Virus record (IMG/VR): IMGVR_UViG_3300011934_000017
Location: 124,001-188,000 of that record
Strand: one strand, 5' to 3'
Length of the DNA: 64,000 nt
Source of the DNA: a virus
The first letter of the stretch is position 1; the number at the start of each line of letters is the position of its first letter. A program made the position numbers and the translations under genes. The notes beneath the pieces are model-generated. The model did not search any database, was not told where the DNA came from, and saw only the letters and a list, made by a program, of their open reading frames with translations. This document shows, one piece after another, positions 38,328 to 45,982 of this stretch.

Positions 38328-39742
38328 GAAGAAAGAATTACATTGTCACCGTAAAAAGAAATGTCGTCAAAGAAGACGTGCTGGATGAATTACAGCGCCC
38401 AGAATGCGGATGCGTCCATCGAAGCGTCGAAGTAACCGACTTCCAATCGTTGAGCAGAAGGAATTTCACAGTAGCTTTGACTGTGGAAGAGCGGGATATC
38501 CTGAGAGAAAGCGACAATGTGGTTGATGTTGTTTTGGAAGAAGGCTTCAATAGAATGAAGCCTGTGCTTGAAGAGCAACTGATTAATCCTGCTTTTGAGA
38601 ATAGCGCTTCAAGCACCCACGACAACTGGGCTCTGGATCATTGTGCGTTTCGAAACGGATACAAGTACATTTACTCGCACACCGGAAAGAACGTAGACAT
38701 AATCTTCATTGACTCAGGTGTGGACCCTAATCACTCTGAGTTCGAACAGAACGGTGTATCCAGAGTCCGCGTTATTGAATGGGAAGCTGGACAGTTCAGC
38801 ACTAAGCCAGATCAATACGTAGACACGGAGGGTCATGGGACTGGTGTGTCTAGCTGTGGTGTAGGCAAAAGACAAGGCTTCGCAAAAGACAGTGACATAT
38901 ATAGCATAAAGATTTTTGATAATGATGCCTACAGCCCGTTAAAAGCGTTGCAGCTTGCGCGTACTTGGCACAATCAAAAGACGAACGGTCGTCCTACCAT
39001 AGTGAACAATAGCTGGGGATATTCAGCGGAGTATCCACCTGGGCATCCTAAAGCAGGACAAAAGCATCCTGTTCAAGTAGCTGTGATAGATGCTGAAATC
39101 GAATCCATGATAGACGCGGGCATTATAGTAGTAAGCGCAGCAGGAAATGAAAATCACCACGTAGCCGCAGAAGGCACTGCCGAATACGATGATTTTTACT
39201 ACACAGACAGCAGCGGTAACTACACCGAAATTATGGAGGATGCTGCATACTTTGATAGGAACAATCGATACACGCCGGGCGGTTCTGCCGAGACGATATG
39301 CGTTGGTTCAATAGGTGAGTTCTATCCTACTTCCAGATTCATAAGGTCATGGTTTTCTAATTTTGGAAGTAGGGTAGACATATTTGCTCCAGGACGTGTG
39401 ATTCAGTGTGCTCAGTCCTTAACAACAAACGATCTAAAGAAAACCAATGGTACTTCTTTTTCTTCCGGCATTCTGAGCGGTATAATTGCGCTTTGGTTAG
39501 AGATAAACCCGACTGCGAATCAAATGGATGTTAGAAAATGGCTGAGTAGGCATGCCTTTTCAAGCGAGGTCGTAGGCAGTTTAGAAGGTGCAGAAAATCA
39601 AACAGCCAGAGTATTGTTCAACGGTGTCAGAGCAGCTAAAGACACTCCTCATACAATACTGTTGAAGCAAGGTAATCAATGGTATCCAGTACAACATATA
39701 ACCAGCAATAAACGAGCCGTATATGGCAGGAGAATTTCATGA
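38252..39742 (+). CDS. Subtilisin-like (S8) serine protease
   Basis: 496 residues. Catalytic triad motifs: IIFIDSGVDPNHSEFE (Asp about 153), TEGHGTGVSSCG (His about 194), NGTSFSSGILSG (Ser about 400). IVNNSWGYS and VVSAAGNE (oxyanion Asn) are also present. No signal peptide, so it acts in the cytoplasm or in the virion. The first 120 residues resemble an inhibitor-like propeptide (VTVKRNVVKEDVLDELQ...LTVEERDILRESDNVVDVV). In a virion block it could be a maturation or host-cleaving protease. AGAGG before the ATG; the start overlaps the upstream gene. Confidence 0.93.
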   Translation: MDSSNSTNPKNRTLERHCEGHEDSVGRKNYIVTVKRNVVKEDVLDELQRPECGCVHRSVEVTDFQSLSRRNFTVALTVEERDILRESDNVVDVVLEEGFNRMKPVLEEQLINPAFENSASSTHDNWALDHCAFRNGYKYIYSHTGKNVDIIFIDSGVDPNHSEFEQNGVSRVRVIEWEAGQFSTKPDQYVDTEGHGTGVSSCGVGKRQGFAKDSDIYSIKIFDNDAYSPLKALQLARTWHNQKTNGRPTIVNNSWGYSAEYPPGHPKAGQKHPVQVAVIDAEIESMIDAGIIVVSAAGNENHHVAAEGTAEYDDFYYTDSSGNYTEIMEDAAYFDRNNRYTPGGSAETICVGSIGEFYPTSRFIRSWFSNFGSRVDIFAPGRVIQCAQSLTTNDLKKTNGTSFSSGILSGIIALWLEINPTANQMDVRKWLSRHAFSSEVVGSLEGAENQTARVLFNGVRAAKDTPHTILLKQGNQWYPVQHITSNKRAVYGRRIS

Positions 39743-40356
39743 ACGACAAGAGCCTAGAAATTTCAAAGAACATGGTAGTATTAGCACGTCGTCGCAAAGG
39801 TAAAGGAAAGAAGCGTGGTTCAGCGCGTAGCCAGATGCTAAAGATGGTCATGCCTATGCTTTCCCGTGAACATGGAGAGAAACTAGCAGAAGCTATCGAA
39901 CACAATAACGTAAGTCTGCTACGCCGCACATGGGATTCAATTAAACATGATCTATCGGAAAAGCTGGCGAATGAAGCTACTGCCAGCGACTTTGCTTCTG
40001 AAGTCCAAGAAATCTTTGATAAAGTCTTTAAAGACCTTGAAGAAGAGTTTCTTTCACAATCAGCGTCTAAGAACAGAGGACGTTTGTTAACAGGCACCGC
40101 GCGTATTCCCTCTTTGACTCGTGATCTAATTGCAGATGGTTATGTTGAATTTACCGATGCAAAAAATAACGTCTATACTGTGACTATCACGCAGCTTGGT
40201 GTTAAGAAAGTTGGAAATCCTCAACCAATAATCTATGCAGGCGCTTTAATTACCTCTGATTCCGGAATGAAAGAAGGTATATCTGCTTCTGGAATTTATG
40301 CTGACGTTTGTTCGGAGATTATTATTTCTGCTATGTCGCTGTCAGAAAACGATTAA
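39739..40356 (+). CDS. Hypothetical protein, probably structural
   Basis: 205 residues, ATGA overlap with the protease stop, AGGAG upstream. A basic segment (ARRRKGKGKKRGSARSQ), a helical middle and a beta C-terminus (YVEFTDAKNNVYTVTI). Unrecognised; coupled to the protease, so a substrate or partner is possible. Confidence 0.55.
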   Translation: MNDKSLEISKNMVVLARRRKGKGKKRGSARSQMLKMVMPMLSREHGEKLAEAIEHNNVSLLRRTWDSIKHDLSEKLANEATASDFASEVQEIFDKVFKDLEEEFLSQSASKNRGRLLTGTARIPSLTRDLIADGYVEFTDAKNNVYTVTITQLGVKKVGNPQPIIYAGALITSDSGMKEGISASGIYADVCSEIIISAMSLSEND

Positions 40357-40371
40357 ACCTACCGAAACCTC

Positions 40372-40400
40372 TAAAAAGGGCGGCAAATGCTGCCTTTTTT
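40372..40400 (+). terminator. Terminator closing the protease block
   Basis: GGCA-AATGC-TGCC flanked by AAAAAG and TTTTTT, 15 bases past the stop at 40356. Confidence 0.85.
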
Positions 40401-41367
40401 CGTGTCTGAAGCGTGACGCTGAAACATCAAATGTAACAGAGTGTTAACCATGCAAAAGCACTCTACAGGGCTGTTTGAAAGCATTGGGGGCGTCATCCAT
40501 GCAAAACCAATGCTTTTGCATGTCTGTAAGCAAAATACCTTGTTACAATTCGTTACAAAAAAGTTTTGTGTGGAAGAAATGCGTTTTTAGACCGTTTGGA
40601 GCCTCTGTCCTGTTAAAAAACGTCAAAATATCAACCTTGTTTTTTAGACGCCTTAAAATCAGGCTAAAAATCACTCATTTTTAACGATTTCCTCAAAACC
40701 AAAAAGTGTCAATACGCAGTATTGGCGCAGATTGCGTTGAGCAGCAAAGCGTGAAGAGCTAAGCGAGGCGCAGCCGAGCATTAGCGATGATGCTTGAGTA
40801 ATGCCTCAGCAAACAAGAGACGCTAGGCGGCGCGAACACTTAGAGCCCGTCTCGTCCAGAAGCGTTGAGCGCAGCGAATAAGCGAAGGGGTTCCAAGCGA
40901 AGCGTTAAGCGTTCCAAGCGCTGCGAGGCAGCGCGATAGCAACGAGCGTAGCGAGTTGCTTAAAAGAACCTATCCTACGCGATCCTACGACTGATTCATT
41001 TAAAGAACGTTAAGCAATTAAAAATTGCATTCTTTTGGATCATGTTAAAACAGGCCGAACTCTGTCTTTGCTAAGACCATAGCAGACCTTAAAACAAGGT
41101 GAATTAATAGGACGTGTGGAATTAAATGAGCCAGTCGTAGGACTGCGTAGTGTTGTATAATGTTAAAGGTCCAACTCGCTACGCTCGTCGTCCCTAACGC
41201 TGCTTCGCAGCGTTTCTCTAATCCTTTCCGCTTCGCGGTACCGCGGGCTAACGCCCGCTCTCGCTCACTTCGTTCGCTCACCTTAAAAAACCTAATTTGT
41301 CAGTTCAAAAATCAAAGTCTTTTCAAGACAAACTTTTTAAATGAAAAACTTTTGTTGCGCGCTTTAA
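40401..41367. other. About 1 kb hairpin-rich non-coding region
   Basis: No credible gene. 40448-40522 holds three overlapping inverted repeats (ATGCAAAAGCA/TGCTTTTGCAT, AAAGCATTGG/CCAATGCTTT, CATGCAAAA/TTTTGCATG) sharing one right arm. 40726-40960 is filled with AGCG-type words (aagcgaagcg, gcagcgcga) and hairpins such as GCAAC...GTTGC at 40939-40959. 41174-41280 has dense short hairpins: AACGCTGC-TTC-GCAGCGTT (41196-41214), CCGC-TTC-GCGG (41228-41238), GCGGGC-TAAC-GCCCGC (41243-41258), and tcgctcacttcgttcgctca. Base composition is unlike the flanks. Candidate replication origin, recombination hotspot or remains of inserted DNA; not decided by sequence alone. Confidence 0.7.
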
Positions 41368-41376
41368 GTGTAAATA
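41368..41376 (+). promoter_or_regulatory. Late-type promoter GTGTAAATA before the modification island
   Basis: Exact consensus, 33 bases before the methyltransferase-like gene's ATG. Confidence 0.65.
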
Positions 41377-41409
41377 TTGAACAGATTATATGGAAAACCG
41401 GAGATTACG

Positions 41410-42885
41410 ATGGGAAAACAGTTACCCGAAGAGCTAAGGTATCAGCTTCTTGTTTTCGACTATAAGAAAGCTAACAAGGCACGCAAGCTCTGGAAAAAAC
41501 GTAAAGGAGATAAGGATAAAGAAGCCCATAAAAAGTTTTGCTATGGATTAGGAGCAAAGCTAGACGTTTCTCCGAAAGTAGTTAGCTTCATCGTCAAAAA
41601 CAATAAATGGGCAGATCAAAAGCCCGCAGAGCATGTAAAATCATTACCAACAGGCCTTCAAGAATACGATAAACCTTCTTTGAAGCCTGAAGCCTTAGTC
41701 AGAGGAAGAGAATTATACATATCTCCTAAAAACTGGCGCAGGCTCAACGAGCATTACACCAAAGGAAAAATAAAGAAAGCTATTGTTCGCGCTGTTAGAA
41801 AGCTAGATTTACCTGCACCTGTTCAACCTATAAGCCAAGAGCAAGCAGATGATAGCTTTCGAGCACTGAAAAAGTTGCGTTCTGACAGCATGATAAAACG
41901 TATGCCTACCTGCACACGGTGGGATTATAAATACGGTATTTCCGACGTTGTTATTGACGCACCTCGAACAGGAAACGAATGCTCAAACTTTTATCATCAG
42001 GAGTCACGTTGGTGGTGCGACTATCAGAGTATTCCGTCACCGATGAAAGTATGGAATTCTGATCTTCACATGTATTCCATGATGAATGCTTTATGGACGT
42101 TGAAGTTTAAGAAGATTACAGGACCAGAGCTTCGCACAGCTATAAGTGTCCGTAAATATGTGGCTAGTCAGTTTAAACCTTCTGCCGCCAAAGCGTTTTA
42201 CGAGCTATTTGACTGCAAGCACGTTTACGATCCTTCCAGTGGCTGGGGAGACCGTCTAGCAGGCTTCATGGCAGCTAAATGCACCAAGTCCTATTGCTCT
42301 ACGGATCCCAACAGCAGACTGTACGACGACTATGAATTGCAGAAAAATCGGTACGGTGGAAAGAAAGAAATAAACATGTACTGTCACGGTAGTGAAATCA
42401 AAGGTGGTGTTCGCAAGATGTACGGACACAGAGTTGATACTGTCTTTACTTCGCCTCCTTATTTCAATGCCGAACGCTACAGCGAAGACGAAGGCCAAAG
42501 CTTTAGGCAGTTTGATGAAATAAGTGCGTGGCGTGAAAATTTCCTGTTTCCTTCTTTGAAAAATGCGTGGAATGCTTTGACTTCAGAAGGTGAACGCGGT
42601 GGCATTCTAGCAATCAATATTTCGGACATATACAACTCTTCGGATAAAACTCGCGGTGAGATATGCGACCCTATGAACGATTACATATCTTCGCTGAAAG
42701 GTGCTCGATACATCGGTTGTATTGGTTTGCGTCTAGCTAAACGTCCTGAGAGCGGTGCACTTGAAGGTAAACAAGGTGCAAGTATCGAACCTATCTGGGT
42801 CTGGGCTAAAGGTGGCTCTTGGGAGCTAGACGATTATATAGATAACGGATTTAAGACTAAGAAAGTAAAAGGTCTTTGGGGATAA
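41410..42885 (+). CDS. DNA methyltransferase-fold enzyme with SPPY motif
   Basis: 491 residues from the ATG at 41410 (GGAG 7 bases upstream). Motif I is YDPSSGWGDRLAGFMA near residue 275 and motif IV is TVFTSPPYFN near 347. The order I then IV and the S-P-P-Y sequence fit amino-methyltransferases (N4-cytosine or N6-adenine). GGILAINISDIY after it fits the next core strand. The first 230 residues have no known domain: a basic helical segment that may bind DNA. It heads an island with a TS-like, a PLP and a PP-loop enzyme (2 bases to the next gene), so it may modify the phage base itself or transfer a group other than methyl; that is inference. Confidence 0.8.
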   Translation: MGKQLPEELRYQLLVFDYKKANKARKLWKKRKGDKDKEAHKKFCYGLGAKLDVSPKVVSFIVKNNKWADQKPAEHVKSLPTGLQEYDKPSLKPEALVRGRELYISPKNWRRLNEHYTKGKIKKAIVRAVRKLDLPAPVQPISQEQADDSFRALKKLRSDSMIKRMPTCTRWDYKYGISDVVIDAPRTGNECSNFYHQESRWWCDYQSIPSPMKVWNSDLHMYSMMNALWTLKFKKITGPELRTAISVRKYVASQFKPSAAKAFYELFDCKHVYDPSSGWGDRLAGFMAAKCTKSYCSTDPNSRLYDDYELQKNRYGGKKEINMYCHGSEIKGGVRKMYGHRVDTVFTSPPYFNAERYSEDEGQSFRQFDEISAWRENFLFPSLKNAWNALTSEGERGGILAINISDIYNSSDKTRGEICDPMNDYISSLKGARYIGCIGLRLAKRPESGALEGKQGASIEPIWVWAKGGSWELDDYIDNGFKTKKVKGLWG

Positions 42886-42886
42886 T

Positions 42887-43597
42887 ATGGCACATATCAT
42901 TGAAGCAAACAGTATCGACAGTCTTTGGTATCGTACTATGAATACCTTACTGACTGAAGGCGATAAGATTAGCGGTATTCAAGAAATTCCTAATCTGATC
43001 TTGGTTCTTAAAAAGAATTTTCGATCCTCTGAGTTTTTCGATAAAGAGTTTCGTCGTATTTTTGGAGACGAACGAATAGACTTTGCATCTTCTGTAACGT
43101 TTGTTCCTCCGAAAGAAGGCATGGTAAGTCCTTCATACGAACAGAATGAGCCCAAAGCTAAGTGGACGAAAACTTACTGGGGTCGTATGATCAGTTTTGA
43201 CGGAAGTGTTAATCAGATTGAGGAAGCAATCAAAAAGCTTTCTAAAGGTAAGAATACCAAGATGATTTCTATAGGTATTTATGCGCCTTCTTCCGATCAT
43301 CGCAAAGTCATGGGTGGTGTGCCTTGTATGACTGCTATCGATATAAAGCCTAGAAATGGAAAGATTGATCTATCTGTTTTCATGAGGTCTATGCGATTCT
43401 CTAAGTCGGGTTATGGAGACGTTCATGCCTTGTGTGAACTAGGTAAATATATCTGTGAGCGCTCTAACATGGAAATGAACAGCCTCACCATGTTTGCGAC
43501 CTCTGGACACACTTTTTACTCTGGTGAAGAGTTTACAAACTGTAAAGCTCTTATGGAATCAATGAAAGAACGCAAAGCAGAGAAGGTAAGAATATGA
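42887..43597 (+). CDS. Divergent thymidylate-synthase/dCMP-hydroxymethylase-like enzyme
   Basis: 236 residues, close to T4 dCMP hydroxymethylase (246). The C-terminal 100 residues align without gaps to E. coli thymidylate synthase: GVPCMTAID (active Cys146), 20 residues to VFMRSM (Arg166, Ser167), 11 more to GYGDV, then 30 to the SGH His207. Three sites differ: Asp169 is Arg, Tyr209 is Phe, and Asn177, which reads the pyrimidine, is Asp. N177D is the change that makes hydroxymethylases prefer cytosine. The N-terminal part keeps a Q-I-E-E-A-I-x-x-L segment but loses the S-R-R phosphate loop. It may act on a cytosine nucleotide, or on DNA. Confidence 0.75.
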   Translation: MAHIIEANSIDSLWYRTMNTLLTEGDKISGIQEIPNLILVLKKNFRSSEFFDKEFRRIFGDERIDFASSVTFVPPKEGMVSPSYEQNEPKAKWTKTYWGRMISFDGSVNQIEEAIKKLSKGKNTKMISIGIYAPSSDHRKVMGGVPCMTAIDIKPRNGKIDLSVFMRSMRFSKSGYGDVHALCELGKYICERSNMEMNSLTMFATSGHTFYSGEEFTNCKALMESMKERKAEKVRI

Positions 43598-44409
43598 AGC
43601 TCAGCCTTAATAATCCAGTTGAAACCCATCGTATTGGCAAATACGAAGTCTTTGTCAAGCGTGATGATATGATGGGTGATAATAAAATTCTTCCACCTTG
43701 GGGAAAGATGGACGCCATTGATAGTATTCTTCAAAGAATGGATCTTAGCGTACCTCTTATACAACTGAATGTCTTTGGTTCTTGGAGTGGTTGGGCACTC
43801 GCACGTCTCGCTAAAAAGTATGATTGCGAAGTACATGTGGTTCATCCTAAGACGAAGAAAATCACTGACGACTATATAGGTGTGATGGAAGAAGCAGGTG
43901 CTATCATTCATCCTATTCGACATAATATGATGCGCGTTTTGTACGCTCAGACGAACAACAGGGCGAAAGAAGAAGGTATGAGAATGCTGCCGTATGCATT
44001 CAACACACCGAAATATCTAAACGCTATGGCAAGACGTTTACGCGCTACTTTAGAAGAGCTGGGTCCCATAGATAACTTGGTGGTAAGCTCTGGTAGTGGT
44101 GTGACTGTTACGGGACTGTCTAAACCTTTTCTTGATCTAAATCCTAAAGGTCAAGTCTACACTGTTTGCGTTTCGTCCGAAAATTCGATTCGTAAAACGT
44201 TTAACAGTCGTGAAGTCAGCACTGATCCTGTTCACATTATCAAGTCACCGTATGAGTTTGGTGATACGATGCCTAAAGTTGAAGTTCCTTTCTCTTGTAA
44301 TCAGTTTTGGGATAAGAAAGCTTGGCATTGGTTGACGGAGAACAAGAGCATTCTTAAAGGTAAGCGTACACTGTTCTGGAATCTAGGTGGTGAGTATACA
44401 TTTTTGTGA
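43594..44409 (+). CDS. PLP-dependent enzyme, ACC-deaminase/D-cysteine-desulfhydrase-like
   Basis: 271 residues, a little shorter than family members (about 330). Motifs: FVKRDDMMGDN near 20-30 followed by PPWGKMDAI, where the family has G-G-N-K-x-R-K; the Lys in WGKM is the likely PLP-binding one. LNVFGSWSGWALARLAKKYDC matches the S-N-H-x-x-x-x-A-A-A segment, and VVSSGSGVTVTGLS the glycine-rich PLP-phosphate loop. Fold type II enzymes deaminate or beta-replace amino acids. Here it may supply or attach an amino-acid-derived group. Overlaps the TS-like gene by 4 bases. Confidence 0.7.
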   Translation: MKLSLNNPVETHRIGKYEVFVKRDDMMGDNKILPPWGKMDAIDSILQRMDLSVPLIQLNVFGSWSGWALARLAKKYDCEVHVVHPKTKKITDDYIGVMEEAGAIIHPIRHNMMRVLYAQTNNRAKEEGMRMLPYAFNTPKYLNAMARRLRATLEELGPIDNLVVSSGSGVTVTGLSKPFLDLNPKGQVYTVCVSSENSIRKTFNSREVSTDPVHIIKSPYEFGDTMPKVEVPFSCNQFWDKKAWHWLTENKSILKGKRTLFWNLGGEYTFL

Positions 44410-44420
44410 GGATTGAATAA

Positions 44421-45263
44421 ATGGGCAAGCCGAAAGTTAAAGAATGTTTGATACGTAACCTGGAAAGATATGACGGACCTTTTGCTGTTCTTCTGTCGGG
44501 TGGTGCAGACAGTCACGCTAATCTTTTCGCATTACTTGAGATGGGCGCAGACGTACACGTATATAGCTGCACCTTAGAAGACAGGGAAAGCAGGGATTTT
44601 ATTTGTGCTCGCAGGACTGCTGAAATCTTTGATCTACCTTTCACACCTGTTATTTTACCTACAGACCTCGACCAGCTCCTTGTAGATATTCGAGAGAACA
44701 TGAGTCTTATCGGAACAAAAGGCAAGGTAGAGGTAGAAGCTTTATGGGCGTTTCGTAAAGCCGTTGATATTATAACAGAACCTAGTATCGTCAGCGGTCT
44801 GTCAGCAGGTATGTATTTTTGTTTGACCAAGAAAGGCAGCATACACTACGCACATACAGGAAGAATCGACGAATATCGTAGAGAGACATTTAAAAGAGCC
44901 TCTAATCCTAATAATCAAGGGGCCAAGATGAAACGATATTCGAAAAGCGTTGGAAAGAAGTGGATAAATCCTTGGATAACCCGAGGAATGCTAAAGACGT
45001 TCTTAGGAACTACATGGGAAGATGTAAATAAACCACGACAAAAAGAAGCGATCCGCGCAGACTTTGAAAAATACTTTGCAAAAACCAAAGTGTTTAATCA
45101 ACGAGACATGCACAAAGGTGATAGCGGTATGTCTGAGCTATTCGCTAAATTGTTGGAAGACCCTAAGGTAAATGTTAGGAATCATAAATCTGTTGTTGGT
45201 ATCTACAATATGATACGAGCAGAAGAGCTGGCCAGAGTAAATAAAGGCCCTGGCTTGTTCTAG
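44421..45263 (+). CDS. Asparagine-synthetase-like PP-loop ATP pyrophosphatase
   Basis: 280 residues. The PP-loop AVLLSGGADSHAN (about 23-35) is followed by the E-D-R-E-S-x-D-F-x-x-A-R-x-T-A-E-I-F-D-L segment typical of the asparagine synthetase C-domain, and NKPRQKEAIRADFEKYF near 220-240 fits its end. There is no glutaminase domain, so ammonia would come from elsewhere, possibly from the neighbouring PLP enzyme. Such enzymes adenylate a carboxyl or carbonyl group and replace AMP with an amine or sulphur. GAGGA before the ATG. Confidence 0.8.
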   Translation: MGKPKVKECLIRNLERYDGPFAVLLSGGADSHANLFALLEMGADVHVYSCTLEDRESRDFICARRTAEIFDLPFTPVILPTDLDQLLVDIRENMSLIGTKGKVEVEALWAFRKAVDIITEPSIVSGLSAGMYFCLTKKGSIHYAHTGRIDEYRRETFKRASNPNNQGAKMKRYSKSVGKKWINPWITRGMLKTFLGTTWEDVNKPRQKEAIRADFEKYFAKTKVFNQRDMHKGDSGMSELFAKLLEDPKVNVRNHKSVVGIYNMIRAEELARVNKGPGLF

Positions 45264-45275
45264 TCGGAGAATGCA

Positions 45276-45938
45276 ATGCTTACTTTCCAACATTTAGATA
45301 AACTCACCATAAACGAATTTTTTGAAAGCGACTTGTTTTTTGAGTTGCACTCTCTGTCTGGTATGAGCATATTTAGCGGTAGTACGGAAACAGTAAAAGA
45401 GAAATTGCTAGATTCTGTACACAACCAACAAGAAAAGGTTTCACACAACCTCGTATGTTCGAATGGAAAACCTGTTGGTTTCTTTTCTTTGAAGACGCAC
45501 AGTACCTACTTTTACTACGACACCTTTACAGATACAGTAGAAGACTTAGGTAATGCGGTAGAGTTTTCTAGTTGGTTTGTTTCTAGTAGCTATAAAAATC
45601 TAGTTTCTCCTACCGCCGCTATAATGAGAAAAAGCTTAGAAATGGCAAGTGACATTGGACGCATTGCTGTGTTTGGTGTGCGAGCACAGTATTACGAAGA
45701 CGGTACTCCAATGTTTCTTTCTGCGAATAGAGATTGTTGGAGTCACGAACCGCGACCAGACTACAATATATCTAATGGGCCTAAAAACTTGTCTGTGACG
45801 CATCCTTCTTTTCATCCTGATTCTTTTGGTATTTTAAAAGCTGCTCACCTGTTTGGCTTTAATATGTTTGGTTTAGATGCTTACGACGGGAGTCCTAAAT
45901 ATCGCAAGTTTCTTTCTTCAATGAAATCTGTTGAATGA
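45276..45938 (+). CDS. Small protein of the island, possibly acetyltransferase-like
   Basis: 220 residues. A strand NGKPVGFFSLKT, then VEFSSWFVSSSYKN, resembles the GNAT order (strand 4, then L/F-x-x-x-x-V-x-x-x-Y-R-x), and the end HLFGFNMFGLDAYDG could be the last GNAT strands, but the acetyl-CoA Q/R-x-x-G-x-G/A loop is not clear. Mom-type DNA acyltransferases are divergent in this way. I hold this as a guess. GGAG before the ATG; 12 bases after the PP-loop gene. Confidence 0.5.
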   Translation: MLTFQHLDKLTINEFFESDLFFELHSLSGMSIFSGSTETVKEKLLDSVHNQQEKVSHNLVCSNGKPVGFFSLKTHSTYFYYDTFTDTVEDLGNAVEFSSWFVSSSYKNLVSPTAAIMRKSLEMASDIGRIAVFGVRAQYYEDGTPMFLSANRDCWSHEPRPDYNISNGPKNLSVTHPSFHPDSFGILKAAHLFGFNMFGLDAYDGSPKYRKFLSSMKSVE

Positions 45939-45982
45939 GATTCTGCAATATCCACTATGTAATGGTTTGATGAGGATAAATA

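Noticed and set aside
40475-41281. Open frames in the hairpin-rich region (40475-40684 plus, 41045-41281 minus)
   Set aside because: No ribosome site, repeat-driven sequence (SERSERERALARG type) and no domain.
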